Assembly: GCF_902826655.1 (NCBI RefSeq) | Contig: NZ_CADEFR010000013.1 | Coordinates: forward strand, 1 to 64,000 | Length of the DNA stretch: 64,000 nt | Origin: an uncultured Methylibium sp. | GTDB lineage: Bacteria; Pseudomonadota; Gammaproteobacteria; Burkholderiales; Burkholderiaceae_C | Reading direction: 5' to 3' | In this document: piece by piece, positions 49,328 to 57,716 of the stretch | How the letters are laid out: every line of letters begins with the position of its first letter | Position numbering within the stretch: the first letter of the stretch is position 1 | The notes under the pieces: model-generated | Told to the model about the DNA's origin: nothing | Seen by the model: the letters and a program-made list of their open reading frames with translations, nothing else | The model's database searches: none | Translations under genes and position numbers: made by a program

Positions 49328-50443
49328 TCAAAGACCGGTCTTGAAGCTCGTGTACAGCCGCGTCATCGTCCGCCGGATGTCGTTGGACAGGGCGTCCGGT
49401 GCCTGCATCTTCTTCATCTCGGCGTCCGGCAGGAAGACCGTCGGGTTGCCGGCGACCTCGGGCTTGATGAACTTCTTCGATTCCTTGTTGGGATTGGCGT
49501 AGAAGACCTTGTTGGTCAGGCTCGCGCTGACCTCGGGGCGCAGCATGTAGTCGATGAACTTGTGGGCGTTGCCGGGGTGGGGCGCGTCGACCGGGATCAC
49601 CATCACGTCGAAGAACAGGATGCCGCCGGTCTTGGGCACCAGGGCCTCGATCTTCTGGCCGGTCTTGCCGTCGATGGCGCGCTGCTTGGCGATGTTGATG
49701 TCGCCCGACCAGCCGAGGGCCAGGCAGATCGAGCCGTTGGCCATATCGTTGATGTAGCCCGACGAGCTGAACAGCGTCACGTACGGCCGCACGCTCTTGA
49801 GCAGCGGCGCCACGCCGGCGTAGTCGGCCTGGCTCTTGGAATAGGCCGGCTTGCCCAGGTAGTGCAGCGCGGCCGGGATGATCTCGGTGGCCGAATCGAG
49901 GAAGCTGACGCCGCAGCTCTTGAGCTTGGAGATGTACTCGGGCTTGAACACCAGGTCCCAGACGTTGTCCGGCATCGGCGTGCTGCCGAGCGCGGCCTTG
50001 ACCTTGTCGACGTTGACGCCGATGGTGGTGAAGCCCCACAGCCAGTTGACCTGGTACTGGTTGCCCGGATCGAGCTTGGCCAGCTGCTCCTGCAGCGCGG
50101 GGTCGAGGTTCTTGTAGTTCGGGATCTTGCCCTTGTCGAGCTTGGCGAGCAGGCCGCCGTCGGCCTGGATCTTGGCCCAGTACGAGGACGGCACGACGAT
50201 GTCGTAGCCGGTCTTGCCGGCCACCAGCTTGGCGTGGACGATCTCGTTGTTGTCGAAATTGTCGTAGCGGACCTTGATGCCGGTTTCCTTCTCGAAGTTC
50301 TTGAGCGTGTCCTCGGCGATGTAGTCGGACCAGTTGTAGACGTTGAGGACCTTCTCCTCTTCCTGGGCCCGCGCGCCGGCCGACGCGAGCGCAAGGACGG
50401 TGAAGGCAAGAACACTCAAGGCACCGACGGGCAACAGCTTCAT
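49328..50443 (-). CDS. potF: putrescine/spermidine-binding periplasmic protein PotF
   Basis: A 371-residue binding protein. A signal peptide ends in GARAQ, and the mature part starts VLNVYNWSDYIAEDTLKNFEKETGIKVRYD, the PotD/PotF signature. A SD-like GGAGG precedes the ATG. It selects putrescine, spermidine or both; the ligand pocket cannot be resolved by eye. It follows spuC by 93 bases. Confidence 0.93.
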   Translation of the reverse strand: MKLLPVGALSVLAFTVLALASAGARAQEEEKVLNVYNWSDYIAEDTLKNFEKETGIKVRYDNFDNNEIVHAKLVAGKTGYDIVVPSSYWAKIQADGGLLAKLDKGKIPNYKNLDPALQEQLAKLDPGNQYQVNWLWGFTTIGVNVDKVKAALGSTPMPDNVWDLVFKPEYISKLKSCGVSFLDSATEIIPAALHYLGKPAYSKSQADYAGVAPLLKSVRPYVTLFSSSGYINDMANGSICLALGWSGDINIAKQRAIDGKTGQKIEALVPKTGGILFFDVMVIPVDAPHPGNAHKFIDYMLRPEVSASLTNKVFYANPNKESKKFIKPEVAGNPTVFLPDAEMKKMQAPDALSNDIRRTMTRLYTSFKTGL

Positions 50444-50536
50444 GATGGGCAGTCCTCCAGGTTGAAACCGATCAGGGATGTCAGGAAAATCCGTTAACGC
50501 AAAGCTTGTCCGAGACGCCGACCGCTGGCCATGCGG

Positions 50537-51940
50537 TCAGACCCAGCCCCGGGCCTGCGCGTCGGCCCAGGTCAGGTCCAGGCAGCGGCGGATCAGGCTC
50601 ATCATCTCGTCGATCTGCTCGCGCGTGATCACCAGCGGCGGGGCGATGATCATGCGGTCGCCGACGGCCCGCATGATCAGGCCGTTGCCGAAGCAGTGGC
50701 CGCGGCAGACCATGCCGACCTCGAGCTCGCTTGCAAACGGCGTGCCTCGGTCCTTTTCCTTGACCAGCGTGATGGCGCCCATCAGGCCGCAGGTCTCGGC
50801 GTTGCCGACCAGCGGGTGCTCGTCCAGCGTGGCGAACTGCTGCGCCAGGTAGGGGCCGGTCTCGGTGCGGACCTTTTCGACCAGGCGCTCGCGCTGGATC
50901 AGGCGGATGTTGGCCAGCGCCACCGCGCAGGCCACCGGGTGGCCGCTGTAGGTGTAGCCGTGGTTGAACTCGCCGCCCTGCTCGATCAGCACCTTGGCGA
51001 CCCGCTCGCCGACCATCACGCCACCCAGCGGGATGTAGCCCGAGGTCACGCCCTTGGCGAAGGTCATCAGGTCGGGCTTCGAGCCCAGGGTCTCGCAGCC
51101 CCACCAGTTGCCGGTGCGGCCGAAGCCGCAGATGACCTCGTCGGACACCAGCAGGATGCCGTACTTGTCGCAGATCGCCTGCACGGCGGGCCAGTAGGTC
51201 TCGGGCGGGATGATCACGCCGCCGGCGCCCTGGATGGGCTCGCCGATGAAGGCCGCGACGCGCTCGGGGCCGACCTCGAGGATCTTCTTCTCGAGCCATG
51301 ACGCCGCCAGGCGGCCGAACTCGGCGCGCGACAGGCCCTGCGGGCGGCCGAGTTCGTACCAGTGCGGCTGCTCGATGTGCGTGATGTCGGGGATCGGCAG
51401 GCCGCCCTGGGCGTGCATGCCGCTCATGCCGCCCAGCGAGGCGCCGGCCATCGTCGAGCCGTGGTAGGCGTTGTTGCGGCTGATGATGACCTTGCGCTCG
51501 GGCTGGCCCAGCACGTCCCAGTAGCGGCGCACCATGCGCACGACGGTGTCGTTGCCCTCCGAGCCCGAGCCCGAGAAGAACACGTGCTGGAACTGCGGCG
51601 GCGTGACCTCGGCCAGCAGTTCGGCCAGCTCGATGGCCGGCGGCGTCGCCGTCTGGAAGAAGGCGTTGTAGAAGGGCAGCTGCTTCAGTTGCGCGGTGGC
51701 GGCGTCGATCAGCTCGGCCCGGCCATAGCCGACGTTGACGCACCACAGGCCGCTCATCGCGTCGAGGATGCGCTGGCCTTCGCTGTCGCGCAGGTAGATG
51801 TTGTCGGCCTGCGTGATGATGCGAGAGCCCTTCTTCGCCAGGGCATGGAAGTCGGTGAAGGGATGCAGGAAGTGGGCGGCGTCGGCGGCCTGCCAGGCCT
51901 GGGTGTCGCGCGCCTGGCGCGGGTGGAGGACGGCGTTCAT
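50537..51940 (-). CDS. spuC: putrescine-pyruvate aminotransferase (SpuC type)
   Basis: A 467-residue class III PLP aminotransferase. PLP Lys296 is in DLMTFAKGVTSGYIPLG; SGSGSEGNDTVVRMVRRYW, GYHGSTMAG-like and GGVIIPPETYWP blocks follow Pseudomonas SpuC closely along the whole length. It would convert putrescine plus pyruvate to 4-aminobutanal and alanine. It gives the cluster a second entry route besides gamma-glutamylation. Confidence 0.9.
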   Translation of the reverse strand: MNAVLHPRQARDTQAWQAADAAHFLHPFTDFHALAKKGSRIITQADNIYLRDSEGQRILDAMSGLWCVNVGYGRAELIDAATAQLKQLPFYNAFFQTATPPAIELAELLAEVTPPQFQHVFFSGSGSEGNDTVVRMVRRYWDVLGQPERKVIISRNNAYHGSTMAGASLGGMSGMHAQGGLPIPDITHIEQPHWYELGRPQGLSRAEFGRLAASWLEKKILEVGPERVAAFIGEPIQGAGGVIIPPETYWPAVQAICDKYGILLVSDEVICGFGRTGNWWGCETLGSKPDLMTFAKGVTSGYIPLGGVMVGERVAKVLIEQGGEFNHGYTYSGHPVACAVALANIRLIQRERLVEKVRTETGPYLAQQFATLDEHPLVGNAETCGLMGAITLVKEKDRGTPFASELEVGMVCRGHCFGNGLIMRAVGDRMIIAPPLVITREQIDEMMSLIRRCLDLTWADAQARGWV

Positions 51941-51971
51941 GGCGGATTCCTTGGGTGCGTCGGTCGGCGGG

Positions 51972-53339
51972 TCAGACGTGCAGCAGCAGGTGCTCGCGCT
52001 CCCAGGGCGAGATCACCTTCATGAACTCGGCGTACTCGATCTCCTTGACCTCGGTGTAGACGGTGACGAAGGGAGTGCCCAGCACCTCGGCCAGGTCCTT
52101 CTCGGCGCGCAGCAGTTCCAGCGCCTCGCCCAGGCTGCGCGGCAGCTGGAAGTCGCCGAGGTAGGCGTCGCCCTTGCACTCGGGCGTCGGTTCGATGCGG
52201 TGCTTGATGCCGAGGTAGCCGCAGGCCAGCGTGGCGGCCAGGGCGGCGTAGGGGTTGGCGTCGGCGCCGATCACGCGGTTCTCGATGCGCCGCGCCATCG
52301 CGGTGGCCACCGGCGAGCGGATGCCCACCGTGCGGTTGTCGGTGCCCCACTGGATGTTGATCGGCGCGGCGTTGCTGCGCACCAGCCGTCGGTAGCTGTT
52401 GACGTAGGGCGCGAACAGCGCCATCGCCGCCGGCACGTACTTCTGCAGGCCGCCGATGTACCAGTAGAACTCCTGGCTCGGCGAGCCGTCCTCGTTGCTG
52501 AACAGGTTGCGGCCGGTCTGCTTGCTGACGATGCTCTGGTGCACGTGCATCGCGCTGCCCGGCTCGCCGGCGATCGGCTTGGCCATGAAGGTGGCGAACA
52601 TGTCGTGGCGCATCGCCGCCTCGCGCAGCGTGCGCTTGAAGAAGAACACCTCGTCGGCCAGGCCCAGCGGGTGGGCGTGGAAGAAGTTGATCTCCATCTG
52701 GCCGGCACCGATCTCGTGGATCAGCGTGTCGACGTTGAGCTCCATCTTCTCGCAGTAGTCGTACACGTCCTCGAACAGCGGGTCGAACTCGTTGACCGCA
52801 TCGATCGAGTAGGCCTGGCGCGAGGTCTCGGCGCGGCCGCTGCGACCGATCGGTGCCTTCAGCGGCACGTCTGGGTCGGTGTTGCGGGCCACGAGGTAGA
52901 ACTCCAGCTCGGGCGCGACGACCGGGTCCCAGCCCTCGGCGTCGTAGAGCTCGCAGACGCGGCGCAGCACCGAGCGCGGCGCGAACGGCACCAGCTTGCC
53001 GTCGCGGTCGAAGCAGTCGTGGATCACCTGCGCGGTCGGGTCGGTCGCCCAGGGGACGATGCGCACCGTGCTGGGATCGGGACGCAGGTGCATGTCCTGA
53101 TCGGTCGGGCTGATGACGTCGTAGTACGGCCCTTCCTCGGGGAACTCGCCGGTCACGCCCATGGCGACGACCGCCTCGGGCAGCCGCATGCCGCGGTCCT
53201 CGGTGAACTTCTGGCGCGGCAGGATCTTGCCGCGGGCCACGCCGGTGAGGTCGGGCACCAGGCACTCGATCTCGGTCACGCGCCGTTCATTGAGCCACTG
53301 CTCGAGTTCGCTGAAAGTGAAATTGTCTCGGACCACCAT
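51972..53339 (-). CDS. puuA: gamma-glutamylputrescine synthetase (PuuA/SpuB type)
   Basis: A 455-residue GS-fold ligase joining glutamate to putrescine with ATP. The N-terminal block RRVTEIECLVPDLTGVARGKILP, GAGQMEINFFHAHPLGLADE and the TDNRTVGIRSPVATAM block match PuuA/SpuB. It lies between puuD and spuC on the same strand. It shares its fold with the GS-type gene at 41996 but differs clearly from it, so the two are probably functionally distinct. Confidence 0.9.
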   Translation of the reverse strand: MVVRDNFTFSELEQWLNERRVTEIECLVPDLTGVARGKILPRQKFTEDRGMRLPEAVVAMGVTGEFPEEGPYYDVISPTDQDMHLRPDPSTVRIVPWATDPTAQVIHDCFDRDGKLVPFAPRSVLRRVCELYDAEGWDPVVAPELEFYLVARNTDPDVPLKAPIGRSGRAETSRQAYSIDAVNEFDPLFEDVYDYCEKMELNVDTLIHEIGAGQMEINFFHAHPLGLADEVFFFKRTLREAAMRHDMFATFMAKPIAGEPGSAMHVHQSIVSKQTGRNLFSNEDGSPSQEFYWYIGGLQKYVPAAMALFAPYVNSYRRLVRSNAAPINIQWGTDNRTVGIRSPVATAMARRIENRVIGADANPYAALAATLACGYLGIKHRIEPTPECKGDAYLGDFQLPRSLGEALELLRAEKDLAEVLGTPFVTVYTEVKEIEYAEFMKVISPWEREHLLLHV

Positions 53340-53431
53340 ATGTCACCTGTTCGGTTGCTGCGCGCTGTGCAGGGAAGGGGAGGCGGCGCGCCATCGCATC
53401 GCACCCCGGCCGGGCCGGGGCCGCCAGGGAC

Positions 53432-54268
53432 CTAGGGCACGCGGGGACGCTCGCGCACCGACTCTCGGTTCAGCTCCCGGAAACTGCGGCAGGCATCCCC
53501 GAAGGCGCGCAGCAGCGTCATCGAGACGGGGTTGTCGCGCGCCTGCCATTCGGGATGCCATTGCACCCCGAGGTTGAAGCCCGGCGCCGACGGGCGCGAG
53601 AAGGCCTCGACCACGCCGTCCGGCGCCAGGGCCTCGACGCGCAGGCCGTCGGCCAGGCGCTTGACGCCCTGGCCATGCAGGCTGTTGACCTTGAACTCCG
53701 TCTCGCCCAGCAGCGTGGCCAGCAGGCCGCCCGGCTGCACGTGCACGGGATGGGCCGGGCCGTACTGCACCTCGACCGGATCATCGTGACGATCGCGGTG
53801 GTCCATCAGCCCCGGCTGCTCCTGCACCGCCTGGTGCAGGCTGCCACCGAGCGCCACGTTGGTCTCCTGGAAGCCGCGGCAGACGGCGAACAGCGGGATG
53901 CCGCGTTCCAGCGTCCGCGGGATCAGCGGCAGGGTCCAGTCGTCGCGCGCGGGGTCCAGCGGCAGCGAGGGGTCGTGGACAGCCTCGCCGAAGTGACGCG
54001 GATGCACGTTGCTCGGCGAGCCGGTGAGGAAGACGCCATCGGCCAGGTCCAGCAGTTCGTCGATCTCCTGCAACTGCGCCGACGGCACGACCAGCGGCAG
54101 GCAGCCGGCCAGCCGCACCGCGTCGACGTACTTCTGGCCGGCGATGTGGAAGGGGTGGTGGCCGATCCGGCGGTTGCAGGCCGGGACCAGCACGACCGGG
54201 CGAGCGGAGGAGCCCATGGCCGGGCCTCGTGCAAGCGGCATGCCACGCAGGGCTTCGGGCTTGTTCAC
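53432..54268 (-). CDS. puuD: gamma-glutamyl-gamma-aminobutyrate hydrolase PuuD
   Basis: A class I glutamine-amidotransferase-like hydrolase that frees GABA from gamma-glutamyl-GABA. Catalytic Cys130 is in FAVCRGFQE, with VNSLHGQGVKRL and GVQWHPEW supplying the histidine block. Start: a GTG at 54268 overlaps the puuB stop by 4 bases and has AAGGA upstream; it gives 278 residues. An in-frame ATG at 54217 would put the nucleophile at residue 113, close to Cys114 of E. coli PuuD. Both starts remain possible. Confidence 0.87.
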   Translation of the reverse strand: MNKPEALRGMPLARGPAMGSSARPVVLVPACNRRIGHHPFHIAGQKYVDAVRLAGCLPLVVPSAQLQEIDELLDLADGVFLTGSPSNVHPRHFGEAVHDPSLPLDPARDDWTLPLIPRTLERGIPLFAVCRGFQETNVALGGSLHQAVQEQPGLMDHRDRHDDPVEVQYGPAHPVHVQPGGLLATLLGETEFKVNSLHGQGVKRLADGLRVEALAPDGVVEAFSRPSAPGFNLGVQWHPEWQARDNPVSMTLLRAFGDACRSFRELNRESVRERPRVP

Positions 54269-55590
54269 AGCGCGTCCTTCAGCCGGTAGTAGGCCATGCC
54301 CAGCACCAGCGCGGGCGTGCGCAGCAGGCGCCCGCCGGGAAAGCGACGGTGCTTCAGGCGCGCGAAGGTGTCGAAGCGCGAGGCGTCGCCGGCCATCGCC
54401 TCGGCCACCAGCTTGCCAGCCAGGCCGGTGAGGGCCAGGCCGTGGCCCGAGAAGCCCTGCAGGTAGTAGACGTTGGCGGCCTGGCCCGGCAGCCGGCCGA
54501 AGTCCGGCGCCCGGTTCATCGAGATGTCGACGAAGCCGCCCCAGGCGTAGTCGACGCGCGTGCCCTGCAGCTGCGGGAAGGTGGTCGCCATGCGCTGCTG
54601 CATCCCGTCGGCCAGGTGCATGGGCGTGACGGTGCTGTAGCTGACCCGTCCGCCGTAGAGCAGGCGGTGGTCGGCGGTCGGGCGGAAGTAGTCGAGCACG
54701 AAGTTGGTGTCGCAGACGGCCGAACGCGACGGGATCAGCGACGCGCACAGCGCCGGGTCCAGCGGTTCGGAGCAGACGATGTAGGTGCCGACCGGCATGA
54801 TGCGCGCACCGAGCTGCGGCGCGATCTGCGGTGCCAGCTCCTGCAGGTAGACGTTGCCGGCGAGCAGCACCTGCCGCGCCCGCACGCTGCCCTGCGCCGT
54901 GCGCACGAGGTTGGACGTGCCGGGCGCGATCGCCGGCTCGAGCGCCGTCACGGCCGACTGCTCGAAGATCCTCACACCCAGCGATCGCGCCGCATTCGCC
55001 AGCCCCAGGCTGTACTTCAGCGGATGCAGGTGGCCGGAGCGCGGGTCGTGAAGGCCGCTGTGGAAACGCGGGCTCGCGATCCACTGCGGCAGTTCGTCGG
55101 GGCCGATCCAGCGCAGCGGGTAGTCGTAGACCGAGACGGTGCGCGCATGCCAGCGCTGCAGCTCGGCGGCCTTGCGGGCGCCGACCGCCACACCGAGGTA
55201 GCCGTCCTGCCAGTCGCAGTCGATCGCGAAGCGGCGGCAGCGCTCGCGGATCAGGTCCAGCGCCTCGATCGACATCGACCAGACGCGCCGGGCTTCGTCG
55301 AGGCCCAGCTGCGACTCGATCTCGTCCTGGTCGCAGGCCAGGCCGTGGATGGCCTGCCCGCCGTTGCGGCCCGACGCGCCCCAGCCGATCTGCCGCGCCT
55401 CGAGCAGCGCGACGCTGAAGCCGCGGTCGGCCAGCTCGATGGCGGCCGACAGGCCGGCCAGGCCGCCACCGACGATGGCCACGTCGGCGGTGATGCCGCC
55501 TTCGAGCGCCGGAAAGTCCGTCTCGCGCGGCGCGGTGGCCACGTAGTAAGAGTCTCGCGTGAGGTCCTGGTCGGCGCGAAGGAGGCTCAT
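54265..55590 (-). CDS. puuB: gamma-glutamylputrescine oxidase (PuuB type, FAD-dependent)
   Basis: A 441-residue DadA-like flavoprotein oxidising gamma-glutamylputrescine to the aldehyde with H2O2. The FAD motif is VGGGLAGLSAAIELA, followed by the EARQIGWGASGRNGGQAIHG block of the PuuB/OrdL group. Its stop overlaps puuD by 4 bases. A related amine or amino-acid oxidase cannot be excluded, but the cluster supports PuuB. Confidence 0.88.
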   Translation of the reverse strand: MSLLRADQDLTRDSYYVATAPRETDFPALEGGITADVAIVGGGLAGLSAAIELADRGFSVALLEARQIGWGASGRNGGQAIHGLACDQDEIESQLGLDEARRVWSMSIEALDLIRERCRRFAIDCDWQDGYLGVAVGARKAAELQRWHARTVSVYDYPLRWIGPDELPQWIASPRFHSGLHDPRSGHLHPLKYSLGLANAARSLGVRIFEQSAVTALEPAIAPGTSNLVRTAQGSVRARQVLLAGNVYLQELAPQIAPQLGARIMPVGTYIVCSEPLDPALCASLIPSRSAVCDTNFVLDYFRPTADHRLLYGGRVSYSTVTPMHLADGMQQRMATTFPQLQGTRVDYAWGGFVDISMNRAPDFGRLPGQAANVYYLQGFSGHGLALTGLAGKLVAEAMAGDASRFDTFARLKHRRFPGGRLLRTPALVLGMAYYRLKDAL

Positions 55591-55651
55591 ACGGTATGCG
55601 CTAGGCAGTGCCCTCGTGTGCGTGTCGTCGTGGCGGCCGGCGGACGCGGGC

Positions 55652-56956
55652 TCAGGCCGCGCGCTTCAACGCGTCGGCCAGGCTGCCGATCAGCTGGTCG
55701 ACCTGCTGGCGGTTGATGATCAGCGGCGGCGACATCGCGACCGTGTCGCCGGTGGTACGGATCAGCACGCCCTTCTCCCAGCAGGCGAGGAAGATGTCGA
55801 AGGCGCGCTTGCCGGGGCTGCCCTCGATCGGCTGCAGTTCGACGCCGCCCACCAGGCCGATGTTGCGGATGTCGATCACGTGCGGCAGCCCCTTCAACGC
55901 ATGCAGCGACTCGGCGAAGTAGGCCTCCATCTCGCTGGCGCGCGTCAGCAGGCCCTCGTCGGCGTAGGTGTCCAGCGTGCCGATGGCCGCGGCGCAGGCC
56001 AGCGGGTGGCCCGAGTAGGTGTAGCCGTGGAAGAACTCGATGATGTGCTCGGGGCCGTTCATGAAGGTGTCGTGGATGGCCTGCTTGGCAAACACGGCGC
56101 CCATCGGCACGCAGCCGTTCGTCAGGCCCTTGGCGACCGTCATCAGGTCCGGCGTCACGCCGAAGCGCTGCGCCGCGAAAGGCGCGCCGGTGCGCCCGAA
56201 GCCGGTGATGACCTCGTCGAAGATCAGCAGGATGCCGTGCTTGTCGCAGATCGCACGCAGGCGCTCGAGGTAGCCCTGCGGCGGCAGCAGCACGCCGGTG
56301 GAGCCGGCGACCGGCTCGACGATGACGGCCGCGATGGTGCTGGCGTCGTGCAGTGCGACCAGGCGCTCCAGGTCGTCGGCGAGTTCGACGCCGTGCGCCG
56401 GCTGGCCGACCGAGAACAGGTTGCGCGCATCGTGCGTATGGCGGATGTGGTCGACGCCGCCCAGCATCGTGCCGAACATCTTGCGGTTGGCGACCATGCC
56501 CCCCACCGAGATGCCGCCGAAGTTGACGCCGTGGTAGCCGCGCTCGCGGCCGATCAGCCGGGTGCGCTGGCCCTCGCCGCGGGCGCGGTGGTAGGCGATC
56601 GCCATCTTCAGCGCGGTGTCGACCGACTCGGAGCCCGAGTTGGTATAGAAGACCTTGTTCATGCCGGCCGGCGCGATCTGCACCAGACGCTCGGCCAGCT
56701 CGAAGGCCTTGGGGTGGGCCATGTTGAAGGGCGGCGCGAAGTCGAGCTCGCCGGCCTGCTTGCGGATCGCCTCGATGATCTTCGGGCGCGCATGGCCGGC
56801 ATTGACGCACCACAGGCCGGCGATGCCGTCCAGCACCTGGCGGCCTTCGGGCGTCCAGAAGTGCATGCCTTCCGCGCGCGACAGCAGACGCGGCGCCTTC
56901 TTGAATTGCCGGTTCGCCGTGAAGGGCATCCAGTAGGCGTCGAGATCGGTCGTCAT
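55652..56956 (-). CDS. beta-alanine--pyruvate aminotransferase (omega-amino acid type)
   Basis: A 434-residue class III aminotransferase. YWMPFTANRQFKKAPRLL near the start, TNSGSESVDTALKMAIAYHRARGEG, GRERGYHGVNFGGISVGGM and PLP Lys276 in DLMTVAKGLTNG match the Pseudomonas omega-amino-acid:pyruvate enzyme. It would turn beta-alanine (from spermidine breakdown through 1,3-diaminopropane) into malonate semialdehyde; GABA is also a possible substrate, in which case it would serve as PuuE. It is the first gene of the minus-strand cluster, divergent from the AsnC-type regulator. Confidence 0.87.
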   Translation of the reverse strand: MTTDLDAYWMPFTANRQFKKAPRLLSRAEGMHFWTPEGRQVLDGIAGLWCVNAGHARPKIIEAIRKQAGELDFAPPFNMAHPKAFELAERLVQIAPAGMNKVFYTNSGSESVDTALKMAIAYHRARGEGQRTRLIGRERGYHGVNFGGISVGGMVANRKMFGTMLGGVDHIRHTHDARNLFSVGQPAHGVELADDLERLVALHDASTIAAVIVEPVAGSTGVLLPPQGYLERLRAICDKHGILLIFDEVITGFGRTGAPFAAQRFGVTPDLMTVAKGLTNGCVPMGAVFAKQAIHDTFMNGPEHIIEFFHGYTYSGHPLACAAAIGTLDTYADEGLLTRASEMEAYFAESLHALKGLPHVIDIRNIGLVGGVELQPIEGSPGKRAFDIFLACWEKGVLIRTTGDTVAMSPPLIINRQQVDQLIGSLADALKRAA

Positions 56957-57010
56957 CGGGTCTTCCTCGTGAAGCAGGTCACGTCACTGCTGCAGGCTGT
57001 GACAGTGCAT

Positions 57011-57092
57011 GCAATCCAGTCTAGTCGGGCCCGCACGCAATGTGATTGCGCAATGACCGGGTAGAAGCCCCCGAAGGCGGCATAAGATTGCG
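57011..57092. promoter_or_regulatory. candidate Lrp/AsnC operator array
   Basis: Five GCAAT/ATTGC half-sites lie within 82 bases between the divergent aminotransferase and regulator genes: GCAAT at 57011, 57037 and 57050, ATTGC at 57045 and 57087. Three of them build the overlapping palindromes CGCAAT-GTG-ATTGCG (57036-57050) and ATTGCGCAAT (57045-57054). Arrays of palindromic half-sites are typical of Lrp/AsnC octamers, so autoregulation and control of the cluster are likely. Confidence 0.5.
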
Positions 57093-57118
57093 CTGTCTAG
57101 TCGTCAGCTCGAAACAAT

Positions 57119-57610
57119 ATGCCACCCAAGACAGTTCGCGCGCAATCCGATGCGTCCCTGGACGCCATCGATCGAGCCATCCTGGGCGAATTGCAGGTCG
57201 ACGGGCGCGTCTCCAACCTGGAGCTGGCGCAGCGCGTGCACCTGTCGCCCTCGGCCTGCCTGCGGCGCGTCAAGCAGCTGGAGGAGGGCGGCGTCATCGC
57301 CAGCTACGTGGCCCTGGTGAACCCCCGCGCCGTCGGCCAGCCGGGCACGAGCTACACGATCGTCAACCTCGAGCGGCTGACCAGCATCGCGATCGAGGCC
57401 TTCGAGGGCGCGGTGCGGGGCGTGCCCGAGATCCTGGACTGCTTCTATGTCGCCGGGACCAACGACTACCTGATCCGCTTCACCTACCGGGACGCCGATG
57501 ACCTGGAGCGCTTTCACAGCCAGGTGCTGATGCGGTTGCCGGGCGTGCTGCGCTCGAACTCGATGCTGGTGCTGCGGACCATCAAGAAGACCACGGCGCT
57601 GCTGGTCTGA
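57119..57610 (+). CDS. Lrp/AsnC-family transcriptional regulator
   Basis: A 163-residue feast/famine regulator. The N-terminal helix-turn-helix (DRAILGELQVDGRVSNLELAQ, LSPSACLRRVKQLEE) is followed by a RAM ligand-binding domain (VRGVPEILDCFYVAGTNDYLIRFTYRD). The start at 57119 has no strong ribosome binding site. Divergent placement at the head of the polyamine genes and the half-site array upstream suggest it senses an amino acid or amine of the pathway. Confidence 0.9.
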   Translation: MPPKTVRAQSDASLDAIDRAILGELQVDGRVSNLELAQRVHLSPSACLRRVKQLEEGGVIASYVALVNPRAVGQPGTSYTIVNLERLTSIAIEAFEGAVRGVPEILDCFYVAGTNDYLIRFTYRDADDLERFHSQVLMRLPGVLRSNSMLVLRTIKKTTALLV

Positions 57611-57716
57611 GGCGTGCCGTTCCGGGACGCTCCCGGGGAAAGCCCGCAGCTTGTGTCGGGCCGCCGGCTTTGCGATGCTCGACCGACACGGCTTCGACGG
57701 TCGTGCAAGGAAACGC

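Noticed and set aside
48207-50039. Apparent 610-residue fusion of PotF and PotG
   Set aside because: The PotG frame is open back into potF, but PotF is encoded in another frame with a signal peptide, and PotG starts cleanly at 49304.
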